A stretch of DNA of 64,000 nucleotides from AP-15 sp963772295 (GTDB lineage: Bacteria > Pseudomonadota > Alphaproteobacteria > ATCC43930 > CGMCC-115725), in the NCBI GenBank assembly GCA_963772295.1, contig CAVYWO010000009.1, positions 496,001 to 560,000 of the forward strand. The letters run 5' to 3'. The position numbers and the translations under genes are program-made. Within the stretch, counting starts at the first letter, position 1; each line of letters starts with the position of its first letter. Shown here piece after piece: positions 20,215 through 32,800 of the stretch. The notes under the pieces are model-generated. The model worked only from the letters and a program-made list of their open reading frames with translations, was not told the origin of the DNA and did not search any database.

Positions 20215-21009
20215 TCAGGCGCAGGCGGCAACGGCGCGACGGGCCATCACGCCGACGAGATGGGCGCGGTATTCGGCGCTCGCATGGATGTCGGTGTTGA
20301 GACCCGCATCGGGGATCGCGATGTCCTTGATCGCCTCGGGCGTGAACGACGCGGCGAGTGCTGCTTCCATCGCCGGCACGCGGAAGACGCAGGGGCCGGC
20401 GCCGGTCACCGCGACGCGGACGCCGCCCGGGGTGCGGGCGACGAAGACGCCGACGATCGCGTAGCGCGACGCCGGGTTCTTGAATTTCTGGTACGCGGCG
20501 GCCTGCGGCTTCGGCAGCCGCACCGCGGTCACGATCTCGGTCGGCGCCAACGCCGTCTCGAACAGGCCGGTAAAGAAATCGTCGGCGGCGATCTCGCGGC
20601 TTGTCGTGCGCACCGTGGCGCCGAGCCCGACGAGGGCCGCCGGATAGTCGGCCGCCGGATCGTTGTTCGCGATCGAGCCGCCGATCGTCCCGCGATTGCG
20701 CACCGCCGGGTCGCCGATCATCGCCGCCAATGCCGCCAAGGCCGGGATGCCGGCCTTGACGAGAGGCGAGCGGTTGACCTCGGCATGCCGGGTCATCGCG
20801 CCAATGACGAGCGCGTCGCCCGCGTCGCTAATGCCGCGCAGCGCGGGGATCGCGGCGAGGTCGATGAGATCGGACGGCTTGGCCAGCCGCAGCTTCAGGG
20901 TCGGGACCAGGGTCATGCCGCCGGCGACGATTTTTGCGTCGGGGCGGGCGCCGAGCAGGTTGGCGACCTCGCCGAGGCTCGCCGGCCGGTGATAGTCGAA
21001 TTCGTACAT
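20215..21009 (-). CDS. coxM: Molybdenum hydroxylase FAD-binding subunit (CoxM-like)
   Basis: 264 residues from ATG 21009 (MYEFDYHRPASLGEVANLLG), with GGAGGG upstream. FAD-binding motifs are AKIVAGGMTLVPTLKLRL near residue 30 and IGGSIANNDPAADYPA near 110, the TIGGSIA-type loop of the family. In these enzymes the subunit passes electrons between the iron-sulphur subunit and an acceptor. It is the last gene of the coxG-S-L-M run, separated from coxL by 108 bases containing a hairpin repeat. Full length for the family. Confidence 0.9.
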   Translation of the reverse strand: MYEFDYHRPASLGEVANLLGARPDAKIVAGGMTLVPTLKLRLAKPSDLIDLAAIPALRGISDAGDALVIGAMTRHAEVNRSPLVKAGIPALAALAAMIGDPAVRNRGTIGGSIANNDPAADYPAALVGLGATVRTTSREIAADDFFTGLFETALAPTEIVTAVRLPKPQAAAYQKFKNPASRYAIVGVFVARTPGGVRVAVTGAGPCVFRVPAMEAALAASFTPEAIKDIAIPDAGLNTDIHASAEYRAHLVGVMARRAVAACA

Positions 21010-21072
21010 CGGGCCCTCCGTCGTGGACCTTACGACTTCGCCCCTCACCCGTCCTCGGCGGCGCCGCGGACT

Positions 21073-21098
21073 CCCTCTCCCCGCTTGCGGGGAGAGGG
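21073..21098. repeat. CCCTCTCCCCGC hairpin repeat
   Basis: A perfect 26-base inverted repeat, CCCTCTCCCCGC-TT-GCGGGGAGAGGG, between coxL and coxM. The same arms occur at 43002-43028 and in degenerate form near 13020. It could stabilise the upstream mRNA or reduce coxM expression; it has no T-tract, so it is not a standard terminator. Confidence 0.65.
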
Positions 21099-21117
21099 TG
21101 GGGTGAGGGGCCTCTCC

Positions 21118-23493
<2,376 letters not shown>

Positions 23494-23497
23494 CGCC

Positions 23498-24004
23498 CTA
23501 CTCCGCCGCCGCCTCGTGCGCGGCGGGCGGCGTCTCGCCGCGCATCACCGCCGCGCCCTCGGCGATCGCCAGAACGATGTTGTGATAGCCGGTGCAGCGG
23601 CAGAAATTGCCCTCGAGGTATTCGCGGATCTCGCGCTCGGTCGGGTTCGGGTTGTTTTTGACGAGGTCGAGCGCGCTCATCACCATGCCGGGTGTACAAA
23701 ATCCGCATTGCAAGGCATGGTTGTTGCGGAACGCTTCCTGCATCGGGTGCAGGACATCGCCGTTGGCGACGCCCTCGATCGTCAGCACCGAACAGCCCTC
23801 GGCCTGCAGCGCCAGCAGGGTGCAGGCCTTGACCGCCTCGCCGTCGACATCGACGACGCAGGCGCCGCATTGGCTGGTGTCGCAGCCGACATGGGTCCCG
23901 GTCAGGCCGAGCTGCTCGCGCAGGAGCTGCACCAGGAGGGTGCGGCCTTCGACCGTCGCCGACACCGGTTTGCCGTTGACCGAAAGGCTCACCGTCTTCT
24001 GCAT
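23498..24004 (-). CDS. coxS: Molybdenum hydroxylase 2Fe-2S subunit (CoxS-like)
   Basis: 168 residues. The plant-ferredoxin-type cluster is bound by GCDTSQCGACVV with Cys in KACTLL (residues about 41-62), and the second cluster by QCGFCTPGM and GNFCRCTGYHN (about 100-138). All eight cysteines are present. It carries electrons from the Mo site to FAD. Located between coxG and coxL on the minus strand with a gap of only four bases to coxL. Confidence 0.93.
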   Translation of the reverse strand: MQKTVSLSVNGKPVSATVEGRTLLVQLLREQLGLTGTHVGCDTSQCGACVVDVDGEAVKACTLLALQAEGCSVLTIEGVANGDVLHPMQEAFRNNHALQCGFCTPGMVMSALDLVKNNPNPTEREIREYLEGNFCRCTGYHNIVLAIAEGAAVMRGETPPAAHEAAAE

Positions 24005-24130
24005 CGAACCCTCCCCGCTGTGGCCATCACCGCCCGCCGCTCGGCGGGCGGGCCGCGACCGGCTGAATTTTCACGCCCTTGGGCTTCCCGGTCAAGGCGT
24101 TCGCGGCCCCGGCCGGGACGCTTCGCGCGG

Positions 24131-24793
24131 TCAGCCGGAGCCGCCGTGCCGGGTGAAATAATAGAGCATCAGGGCGACGACGACGGCGAGCCCGGTGACC
24201 CAGACCGCCGGCGGCAGACGAAACGAAGGGGCTGGCCTCGCCGGTGGCGCCTCGGCTGCGCGTGCCGCGGCCGGGATCGGCGCCGGGGCGCCCGCTTCGA
24301 CCGGGGCCGGCGCCACCGCGGCGACGCGGGTCGGTTCGAGCGGGATGATTTCGGCCGGCGCCATCTGGCTGGCGAAGCGGGTGAAGAAATCGGCCGCCAT
24401 CTTGCGCGCGGTGGCGTCGATCAGCCGCGAACCGATCTGCGCCAGCTTGCCGCCGACATGCGCCGCAACTTCGTAACGCAACATCGTCGCATCGCCGTCC
24501 TCGTCGAGCCTGACCTTGGCCGCACCCTTGGCAAAACCGGCGACCCCGCCCGAGCCTTCGCCGGAAATCGTGTAGGCCTTCGGCGGATCGAGATCCGACA
24601 ACGTCACCTTGCCGCTGAACGCGGCCCGCACCGGGCCGACCTTGGCGACGACCCTGGCGGCGAACTCGGTGTCGGAGTTCTTTTCGATCGTCTCGCAGCC
24701 GGGAATGCACTCCTTCAAGATCAGGGGATCGTTGAGGCCCTCCCAGACGCGCTGCCGCGGCGCCGCGACACGGAATTCGCCGGTCATGTCCAT
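24131..24793 (-). CDS. coxG: CoxG-like membrane-anchored SRPBCC protein
   Basis: 220 residues. The N-terminal 150 form the SRPBCC/CoxG fold (MDMTGEFRVAAPRQRVWEGL, PGCETIEKNSD, VGGKLAQIGSRLIDATARKM). A Pro/Ala-rich linker follows and the C-terminus is a single membrane helix (VWVTGLAVVVALMLYYFTR). CoxG recruits the CO dehydrogenase complex to the cytoplasmic membrane in other bacteria; here it heads the operon coxG-S-L-M, 126 bases before coxS. No coxD, E or F maturation genes are present in the window. Confidence 0.88.
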   Translation of the reverse strand: MDMTGEFRVAAPRQRVWEGLNDPLILKECIPGCETIEKNSDTEFAARVVAKVGPVRAAFSGKVTLSDLDPPKAYTISGEGSGGVAGFAKGAAKVRLDEDGDATMLRYEVAAHVGGKLAQIGSRLIDATARKMAADFFTRFASQMAPAEIIPLEPTRVAAVAPAPVEAGAPAPIPAAARAAEAPPARPAPSFRLPPAVWVTGLAVVVALMLYYFTRHGGSG

Positions 24794-25009
24794 GGGCGAA
24801 GGTCCTCTTGCTGCGTCCTCTCAGTCTGGGGTGCGGCGGCCCCGATTGCAACCGCGGCAGCCGGCCGGCGGCGGCCGGGGCGCCTCAAATAAAACATGAG
24901 CCGCTCTCCCGCCGTCCGACGCATATTCGCGGTCCGCGCCGGTCGGGTCGAGGGGCAGCATTTGCCCCATTCCGGCCATTGCTCGACCGTCGCCAAACGG
25001 CTCGGTCGG

Positions 25010-25310
25010 AGGGAACCGGATACCTGGGTATTGGTGATCGGCGTCTTGAAGGTGGCGCGCGGGCGCGTTGCCGTCCATCCGCGCTGCACGTCCGAGACCG
25101 TCGCCAATTGCTCGTGCGTCAGGCCATAGGTCTTCATGTAGCGCAGCACGGGAAATCGTGAACAAAGTCGGCAGCCCCGGCTGGGGACCGCAGGGTTGCT
25201 CGAACTGGCCGACGAGGCTTGTGGGCGCGACGACATTAGAACTGCGCCCGACGACGGAGCGGCCGCTCTTGCCATGCATGACGAGCACCGTCTCGCACAG
25301 CGCCGCGGAG
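25010..25310 (-). pseudogene. Thiolase-family (SCP-x type) relic
   Basis: On the minus strand pieces of a thiolase of the acetyl-CoA acetyltransferase/lipid-transfer type appear in successive frames: ETVLVMHGKSGRSVVG, then APTSLVGQFEQPCGPQPGLP with TLFTI, then (shifted) PVLRYMKTYGLTHEQLATVS and RATFKTPITN. The order and spacing match the middle of such a protein, about 100 residues. Neither the nucleophilic Cys region nor the C-terminus is present. It is upstream of coxG on the same strand and is clearly non-functional. Flanks 24794-25010 and 25310-25626 show no other gene. Confidence 0.6.
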
Positions 25311-25626
25311 GCGCGGCGGAAGATGGCTCATGAACGAGCAGCCGCCGACCGCGGCGCGGTCGCCTCATTCAGCCCTATGGGCAGGATCAACCCGAACTCA
25401 ACGCAGGTCGCGAGTTGACCGAGTCGCTGCAGATGTGTTTCATCAACAACTCTAAAGCAACTCCAAATGGGCTGGAGAGGAGACCCCGGAATGATGACCA
25501 AAACAGAGCGTTGGAGCACGCTGACTTGCGGGTCGTCTCGTGGCAATTCGCGGCCCTTGGGTAAGGCGGACGCTGATGTGGCGAAGCGCTTTTGCAGGAT
25601 GATCCAGAGTCCCCCGGCGGGCGTGG

Positions 25627-26283
25627 GTGGTCGGGCTCGGGCTGGCGGTGGGGATCACTTTGGCAGCCGGAGGTTCGGCGAGCGCCGATGAGCGCCTTAG
25701 CCCTCCGAGCTGTCACTCGCCCGCGGGGCACCCCAATTTTAAGATCTTGGACAATCAGATTTACGCCCTCTGCGCAACAACCAGTTGCTTTGTCTTCAAC
25801 GACGTCGCTTACTGCAAATGCGATGTCAAATTCGGCGACAGCATCAGCGAGACGTTCAAATACGATACCGGCAAGGATGTCTGCACCGTCAATGAGGAAG
25901 GCCCGGCAAACGGCTATGTGGTGAGCACGTACAGCGTGCCCGAGTCGGTTCTCAAGCCGCACGGCGATCAGGCGGCCTATACCTGTCCCGGCAAGACTTC
26001 GGATGGGGCCTATGCTCAATGCGACGGCGGGATCTGCTTTACCAGAACCCGGGGGCAGTCATTTCCGGGTTTCGAACAACTAGAGAAAAGCCAGATCATC
26101 TGCTCCTGCCCGATCACCGAGACCCAGAAGGGAGCAACGGTGGGCCATCAAATCACCGGTCCTTATCCCTGCCAGAAATCGTTCTTCGAGAACTGCAGCA
26201 GCAAGACGGCCACAAGAACACTGGGTCGACGCTCTATGTCGGCGCTCCAACCGGCACCGGCCGCGTTCTGTCGATCCTCCTGA
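25627..26283 (+). CDS. Cys-rich exported protein of unknown function, 3' end probably frameshifted
   Basis: GTG 25627 begins a signal peptide (MVGLGLAVGITLAAGGSASA) and a mature domain with about fifteen cysteines (SCHSPAG, LCATTSCFVFND, YCKCDVKFG, ICFTRTRG, IICSCPITETQ, PCQKSFFENCS), suggesting a disulphide-rich periplasmic or secreted protein. After ENCSSK the annotated frame turns Arg-rich and ends at 26283. A neighbouring frame gives NTGSTLYVGAPTGTGRVLSI and ends at 26324, which looks like the true tail. One base shift near 26213 explains it. I know similar anonymous proteins from memory of style only, not of function. Confidence 0.55.
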   Translation: MVGLGLAVGITLAAGGSASADERLSPPSCHSPAGHPNFKILDNQIYALCATTSCFVFNDVAYCKCDVKFGDSISETFKYDTGKDVCTVNEEGPANGYVVSTYSVPESVLKPHGDQAAYTCPGKTSDGAYAQCDGGICFTRTRGQSFPGFEQLEKSQIICSCPITETQKGATVGHQITGPYPCQKSFFENCSSKTATRTLGRRSMSALQPAPAAFCRSS

Positions 26284-26324
26284 CTGGCATGAACGCAAAC
26301 GCGAACCAGTGCTTCTTGCGTTGA

Positions 26325-26852
26325 GAGAGACACCGTCACTATGGTTCGACATGAGGACGGGGCCGGGCGAACATGCGGCCCACACCATGGTAGACGGACA
26401 TCTTAACGCCGAGGATTTGGCCGGGGCGCCGCCGCGCAGCTGGCGCGCTCTCTACAAGGCACACATGCCATACATGCAATAGTGTGAGCCGTTCGGCGGT
26501 TTCCGTTGGCGGCCTGTGAATGTCCCGGATCGGCGCATCCCGCCGGTTGCGGGTCGCCCCAGCGAAGTTGCGTTGACCGAACCGACAGCCGACGCTCGGG
26601 CTTGTCGGTGGGAACTGGTCAAAGTGACCGACAGGGCTGCGACAGGAGTCAACCGCCGACAAATCGTGATACCGAGCGGCCGGCGCAGTGCCGACCCCGA
26701 GCCGAGCCGAAGCCAGAGGCGGGGCGCCTGACAGGGCGGCCATCGGCGTCAAGTGATTATCCGATAGAATGCGCGCGGCGATGCTCCGCCCCTGCGGTGA
26801 CCTCGCCGAGACGGCGTGATCTCGCGAGGCGCGGGGCGATCCAAATATCGAG
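26325..26852. other. Intergenic region, no gene seen
   Basis: About 530 bases between the Cys-rich protein and the DUF2786 gene. Open frames here lack natural composition and no hairpin, promoter or repeat stood out. It may contain the promoter of the downstream accessory genes. Confidence 0.45.
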
Positions 26853-28592
26853 GTGACGATGAACCATGCCAACGGTGGCGTTCGGGCAGGTGGGGCGAAC
26901 GCCCCGGTGGTCCCAGATAGGCTGTTGGCGCTAACGACCGAAGCCCTGGCATTTGTATCCCGAGACAGGGCTGAGGGCATGGCGCGTCAATGGCTGGCTG
27001 GCGTACCTATCTCGAACAGCAACGAGCAATCGGTGTTGGCAAGGTCGCTGGCGCTGGAACTGGCGCTGAGCGTGCCGTCCCTCAAGGGGACAACAGCCTT
27101 CGACCGGCTCGCCCGTGCGATGAAGGGGCGGCCACCCGAGGACGCCGCCGCTGTGACGCTGCTGCGCCGAAGCCGGCTGCGGCTGTCGCGGCTGTCCGGC
27201 GAGAGGTTCGAAGATCTGGCGACCGGCGAGACACTGCCCCTGCTGCCTACTCCGCCCTCAAATGCCGTGGGCAACAACGTGGCATTCGGCCGCTTCACGA
27301 CGACCGAGGATGGATACATCCTGGCGACGGGAACGCTGGTTCTGCTCGATGACGGCGCGCTCGCGGTCGCACGCGGTTTTGTGCGCCCCGGCGGGCGCGG
27401 GATCGGCAATCCGGTCCGCTGCGCCGAGGCCGTCTATCGGCACATCATCCGCAACGGCGCGGTGACGGCTGATTGGCGCGGCCCGATTGGAGGGAGGCAA
27501 TCCAAGCTTCCGTTCGAGCCGGATCGCAATCCCCTCGATGCTTTAGCCGCAGCCTGGGCGTCGCTGGATCGCGAACTCAACCCCGAGGAAATCGCTCAGG
27601 CGCGATCCCTTGCCGGCCAGGGGCCACTTTTGGCTGCGCTGGTCAGCGTCAGCATCGCTCGCGACGGCGGGGCGCCCAAGCTGGCAAATGCATATGGACG
27701 TATCGCTTCCGTCATGGTGGAGACAATGGCTTTGCGCGCCTTGCGCGGTTCGGTGCGCGAAGACCTCGATACCGTGGCAGCCGAGATCGAAGCGGCCATC
27801 GAGCGCGGCGGTTTTCCAGCAGAGGCAAGGAGCCTGTTCGAAGCCTTGCGCAAGCGGGTAGGGCCCGCAGCCGGCCGGGGAACCGGCGACACCGCAGACA
27901 TCGACCGCCTGGTACAGCGCATCCAAGCCCTGCGAGCCAAGACGGTTGAGCAAGGGTGCACGGAACAGGAGGCGCTGGCAGCGGCCGAGAAAGTCGCCGA
28001 ACTGCTCGACCGCTACGGGCTAAGTCTGAGCGAGCTCGACTTGCGCCGGCAAAGCTGCGAGGGCATCGGAGTCGAAACGGACCGCAAGCGGCGTGGGCCG
28101 ATCGACGACTGCATGGGGACCATTGCCGGGTTCTTCGATTGCCGGGTCTGGTGCGAGAGGTCGGAGGACGCGACGCTGCGCTACATCTTCTTCGGCCTGC
28201 CTGCTGATGTGCAGGCAGCGGTCTATCTGCACGATTTGATCGCGCTGGCCTTTGCGACGGAGACGTCGGCATTTCAGGCTACCGAGATCTACCGCTCCAC
28301 CCACAGCAGCTGGCGGCGGTCGGCCACCAACTCGTTTCAGGTCGGTCTGGCGCGGGGAATAATCCGCAAGCTCGACACACTGCGGCAGGCGCGGGACGTG
28401 GCGGGCGGCAGCACGAACGGGCGGGCGCTGGTACCGATCAAGGAATCGATCATCGACGCGGAGATGGATCGTCTGGGCCTGAGCCTCCGGCGTCGGAGTG
28501 CGGTTCGCCGCATGGTACTGCCCGCCGCTTTCAGCGCCGGTCAGGAAGCCGGCGAACGCTTCGAATACCGGCCTGGGATCGAGCGGGGTTAG
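26853..28592 (+). CDS. DUF2786 domain protein of unknown function
   Basis: 579 residues from GTG 26853 (ATG 26859 is an equal alternative). The middle to C-terminal part has the DUF2786 helical motif (VQRIQALRAKTVEQGCTEQE, AEKVAELLDRYGLSLSELDL), common in phage and mobile-element proteins, followed by a DUF7168-like domain (IDDCMGTIAGFFDCRVWCER, FQATEIYRSTHSSWRRSATN). The N-terminal 330 residues are not recognised. No nuclease or helicase motif was found. It heads a short run of accessory genes (28688, 29086, 29324), which suggests an integrated element or defence-like island. Confidence 0.7.
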   Translation: MTMNHANGGVRAGGANAPVVPDRLLALTTEALAFVSRDRAEGMARQWLAGVPISNSNEQSVLARSLALELALSVPSLKGTTAFDRLARAMKGRPPEDAAAVTLLRRSRLRLSRLSGERFEDLATGETLPLLPTPPSNAVGNNVAFGRFTTTEDGYILATGTLVLLDDGALAVARGFVRPGGRGIGNPVRCAEAVYRHIIRNGAVTADWRGPIGGRQSKLPFEPDRNPLDALAAAWASLDRELNPEEIAQARSLAGQGPLLAALVSVSIARDGGAPKLANAYGRIASVMVETMALRALRGSVREDLDTVAAEIEAAIERGGFPAEARSLFEALRKRVGPAAGRGTGDTADIDRLVQRIQALRAKTVEQGCTEQEALAAAEKVAELLDRYGLSLSELDLRRQSCEGIGVETDRKRRGPIDDCMGTIAGFFDCRVWCERSEDATLRYIFFGLPADVQAAVYLHDLIALAFATETSAFQATEIYRSTHSSWRRSATNSFQVGLARGIIRKLDTLRQARDVAGGSTNGRALVPIKESIIDAEMDRLGLSLRRRSAVRRMVLPAAFSAGQEAGERFEYRPGIERG

Positions 28593-28687
28593 ACAAGGTT
28601 GCGAGGGTCAGATGGCAGTAACGTCGTCTACCATGCGGCTGGCGGCGAACTGATTGAAGGCAACATCATCGAAGGGAGGACCATCCG

Positions 28688-29089
28688 GTGAATACACGGA
28701 AATTTCACCAGATTTGGGTCGAGCAGTGCGACGCTACCCACGAGATTAAGCTGCGTTACGGGGTGAAAGCGGCATTCGATTACCTAGTCGCCGAGAAACT
28801 GTTGAATTTCGCTGATGCTGCGACCAGCCGCCCTGAATTCGCGAAGGAGCTGCCGCGTTTTGTTGCCTACGTTCGCGGCTTGTTTACGCCGCAGGAAATG
28901 CGGACCCATCTCGCACGGATTGAGCGCGAGCAGACCGAGTACGCCGCCGAGAACGACGATGAAGAAGACGATGAGTTCGACGATGACGATGAGCTGATCC
29001 GTGAAAGCTCGGCGGCAACCGCGGAGCGCGCTCGGCAGTTTGCAATTGTCAAGGAATTGTTGACCGCAGCGGAGCTTGGCACTTCGTGA
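28688..29089 (+). CDS. Hypothetical acidic protein, partner of a RecD2-type helicase gene
   Basis: 133 residues from GTG 28688, with GGAGG upstream. N-terminal half is helical (AAFDYLVAEKLLNFADAATS); residues about 80-103 are almost entirely acidic (ENDDEEDDEFDDDDE). No known domain. Its stop overlaps the start of the RecD2-like stub (GTGA at 29086-29089), so the two were made as a coupled pair. The acidic stretch could mimic DNA, but this is speculation. Sequence just before it (28600-28687) also reads as the end of another frame (NVVYHAAGGELIEGNIIEGR), possibly a lost gene. Confidence 0.6.
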   Translation: MNTRKFHQIWVEQCDATHEIKLRYGVKAAFDYLVAEKLLNFADAATSRPEFAKELPRFVAYVRGLFTPQEMRTHLARIEREQTEYAAENDDEEDDEFDDDDELIRESSAATAERARQFAIVKELLTAAELGTS

Positions 29090-29283
29090 ACAGGCGGCTC
29101 AAGCCGCAGCCGGGGTCATCGACACAGGAAGTTTTGGCGGGCCTCGTTGAACGGATCACGTTCCACAACGCCGAAAATGGCTTCTGCGTAATCCGCGTCA
29201 AGGCGCGGAGGCATCGCCGAAATTTCCGAGAAGGCAAGGATTTCGGCGAATTCGTGGGCCAAATCACGGCGGATGACGATTGA
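29086..29283 (+). pseudogene. RecD2-like DNA helicase, N-terminal stub
   Basis: The first 43 residues contain EVLAGLVERITFHNAENGFC and VIRVKAR, the OB-like beginning of ATP-dependent RecD2-type helicases (normally about 700 residues). After VKARRHR the sequence changes to RNFREGKDFGEFVGQITADD, which does not continue the helicase, and stops at 29283. None of the helicase motifs is present anywhere downstream. The junction therefore looks like a deletion that fused the helicase start to the tail of another gene. Confidence 0.6.
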
Positions 29284-29323
29284 CGCATCGTGTCACAATT
29301 GGTTCCCCCTCTGGGAGGGGCGG

Positions 29324-29566
29324 GTGGCTGATACCGAATGGAAACCACTCCCTGCCGGGCTTTGGACACCCCCTGCCGTCTTTATGGAGGCAGGAAACCT
29401 ATTGCTCGAGGCGTTTATGGAAGCCGGCGTGCCGACTTGGAAGGTCAGAGAGAAAACCAGCGATCCGCTGAAATGGAATATGATAGCCGAAGGCACTGCC
29501 GACTCCTTCGAGGCGGCTAAAGCGGCGGCTCTCTACGAAGCGGAAACGGCATTGCGGAAGCCGTAA
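29324..29566 (+). CDS. Small hypothetical protein
   Basis: 80 residues from GTG 29324, chosen because GGGAGGGGCGG lies just before it; an ATG at 29273 overlapping the preceding frame is possible. The sequence (EWKPLPAGLWTPPAVFMEAG, later KWNMIAEGTADSFEAAKAAA) has natural composition but no family that I recognise. It is the last of the 26.8-29.6 kb accessory run. Confidence 0.5.
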   Translation: MADTEWKPLPAGLWTPPAVFMEAGNLLLEAFMEAGVPTWKVREKTSDPLKWNMIAEGTADSFEAAKAAALYEAETALRKP

Positions 29567-29814
29567 GGGATCCTGCGATATCTCGGCTGAAGGCAAGACC
29601 AAGGTGCTCGGAGCAACGAGGAGGCACCGGGGCCGATCGTCGGACGGCGCTTTTGCGGCATTCCTGACACAACTATACGCGCTTGGTGCGATCCGGGCGT
29701 ATGATCACGCTTTAAGACCGATCCGGCTGAAGAGTGGATCAGGCGGCGTTGATCGGTCGGGTGTCGGCGATCGAGAAGCCGTCGGCGGGAGGCCGGCAGA
29801 AGGCGCGCGGTGTC

Positions 29815-32800
29815 ATGAACTTTGCGCTCGTATTGAAGGAAGTTCTCTGGTGCCTGGCCACTGAAGGCGCGATGTCGTACCGGCGCATCAAGCGCAGCTT
29901 CGACCTCGATGACGACGCCCTCGAGGACCTCCGCCGAGAATTGATCGGCACATTGCGCCTCGCCGCGGATCGCGGCGGCGAGCTCCTGGTATGGGCGCCG
30001 GACGGGCGCCCGGCGCGCGCCGATCTCGCGGCCCCGTCGCACCCGTCTCTGCCGGCGCTGCGGCAGTCCACAGTGTCTCCGACCCTTGCCGCGCAGCGCG
30101 AATTGCCCGCCGCCGAGCGCCGCCACCTCACGGTGGTGTTCTGCGATCTCACAGATTCGACGCATCTCTCGGCGCAGCTCGACCCCGAGGACATGGGCGA
30201 TGTGATCCGCGCCTATCAGGAGCTCGTCGGCGAGGCGGTCCGCCGCTTCGACGGCTACATCGCCAAATTCATGGGCGACGGCGTGCTGGTCTATTTCGGC
30301 TATCCGCACGCCCAGGAAAAGGACGCCGAGCGCGCCGTTCGCAGCGCTCTTGCGATCCTCGGCGCAGTGCCGACGCTCTACGCCGGGGTCGCCCGCGGCA
30401 GTGACGCCCGCCTGGCGGTGCGCATCGGCGTCGCGACCGGTCTCGTCGTGGTAGGCGAGACGATCGGCGAGGGCGCTTCCCGCGAGCAGACCGTGGTCGG
30501 CGAAACGCCCAACCTCGCCGCCCGGCTGCAGGCCCTGGCCGGCGCGGACGCGATCCTGATCAGCGCCGCAACGCACGACCTCATCGGCGACATCTTCGCC
30601 TGCGAAGCGCTCGGCGCGCATGCGCTGAAGGGCATCGCCGAGCCGGTGCCGGTCTGGCGCGTCACCGGTCTGCGCGCGGAAGCGGACGCCGAAATCGAAA
30701 CCGCGGCAAGGGACTTTCCGCTGGTCGGCCGCGACGAGGAGATCGGCCTGCTGCGCCGCGCCTGGCAGCAGACCAAGGAAGAAGGCCACGGCCAAGTCGT
30801 CTTTGTCAGCGGCGAGCCGGGCATCGGCAAATCGGCTTTGGTCGACACCCTGCGCCGCGCGGTGCGCGCCGAGGGGCTGACGCGAATTACTTTCCGCTGC
30901 TCGCCTTATCATATCAACAGCGCGCTCTATCCCGTGGTCGAGCATTGGAGGCGACTCGCCGGTTGGCAGTCGGACGACGACAACGTGACCCGGCTCGCCA
31001 AGCTCGAAGCCGCGCTCGCACAATACCGGCTGCCGCACGAGGAGGCGGTGCCGTTGTTCGCTTCGCTGCTGTCATTGCCGCTTACGGACCATTATCCCAA
31101 TCTTGAATCCACGCCGCAGCAATTGAAGGAGCGCACCGAGGACGCGCTGGTGGCGCTGTCGCTCGAGGAAGCCGAGCGGCAACCGCTGCTCGAAGTCTTC
31201 GAAGACGTCCACTGGGCCGACCAATCGACGCTCGATCTGCTGGGGCAGCTGATCGAGCAGGTGCCAACGGCGCCGCTCCTGATCATCCTGACCTACCGGC
31301 CCGAATTCAACCCGCCCTGGCCGGCGCGCTCGCATGTCCGACCGCTGCCGCTCAACCGCCTGGAACGGCCGCAGATCGAGATCCTGGCGGATCGCCTCGC
31401 CGGCGGCAAGGCGTTGCCCATCGAAGTCGTCGAGCACATCGTGCAGAAGACCGACGGCGTACCGCTTTTCGTCGAAGAGATGACGAAGGCGGTGCTGGGA
31501 TCGAACGTATTACGAGACGGGGGCGATCATTACGTGCTGAGCGGGCCTCTTTCCGAAATCAGCATCCCGGCGAGCCTGCACGAATCGCTGATGGCGCGGC
31601 TCGACCGGCTGCCGACGGTGCGCGAAGTAGCGCAACTGGGTGCGGTGTTGGGCCGCGAATTTGCCTACGACATGCTGCAGGCAATCGCCGTAATCGACGA
31701 GCCCCGCTTGCGCGCTGGCCTCGGCCGGCTGGTCGAGGCCGAACTGCTGTACCAGCGCGGCCGCCCGCCGCGGGCGGGCGCGCTACATCTTCAAGCACGC
31801 GCTGATCCAGGATGCGGCGTACCAATCGCTGCTGCGGCGCACCCGCCAGCAATACCATCGCCAGGTCGCCGAATTGCTCGAAAGCGGTTTCGCGGACACG
31901 GTCGAGACCAGCCCTGAATTGGTCGCGCACCATTACAGCGAAGCCGCACGGCTGACAAACGCCGTACCGTATTGGCAGCGGGCTGGCGAGCGGGCGCTGC
32001 GGCGCTCGGCCAATCAAGAGGCAATAGGCCATCTGACCGCCGCCCTCGCGCAACTGGCGCAGCTGCCTGAAACACCGGACCGGGCCGCGCGGGAATTGCG
32101 GCTGCAAGCCCTGCTCGGCCGCGCCAGCATGGCGGGTCGCGGCTACGCCTCTCCGGAAGCGCTCGCCGCTTTCAGCCGCGCCCGGCAATTGTCCGCACAA
32201 ATCGGCGACAATGCCGAAATCTGTCCGGTATTGTTCGGGGTTTGGCTGTTCGAATTGACGGCAGCGCATCATGCCGATGCCGCGGCGATCGCCGGCGAGT
32301 TATTAGAGGGGGCCCAAAGCATCGGCGGCGCGGGAGACAACGTAGCCGCCTACATGGCTGGCGAGATCAGCTATGTGCATTTGGGAAATCCGGGCCGCGC
32401 GCGCCGGCATTTTCGCGAAGCCGCCCGCTTTTTCAGCCAATTGACGGATGCGGCGGCAGCCCGGCTCCCGTTCGATTATGGCGTGCATATCGGCGCCGCG
32501 ACGTACTCTTACGGTGCGTGGTGCTGCTGGCTGTTGGGTTATCCGGACGAGGCTCTGCAACTCGGTGATCAAGGGCTGGCCATTTCCGAACAGGTTCGGC
32601 ACGAGTTTTCCAGCTCGCGGGCTCTGTATTGGAATTCGTGCTTTCATGCCTTCCGCCGCGAATGGCCGCTCGTCGAAAGGCGCGCCGCGGCGGCGATCGC
32701 TTCGGCCGGAGAGCACGGCTATCCGATGGTCGCGGCGGTCAGCCGCATCATGCGCGCCTCGGCGCAGGCCATGCTCGGAAAGCACCAAACGGCAGTAGCG

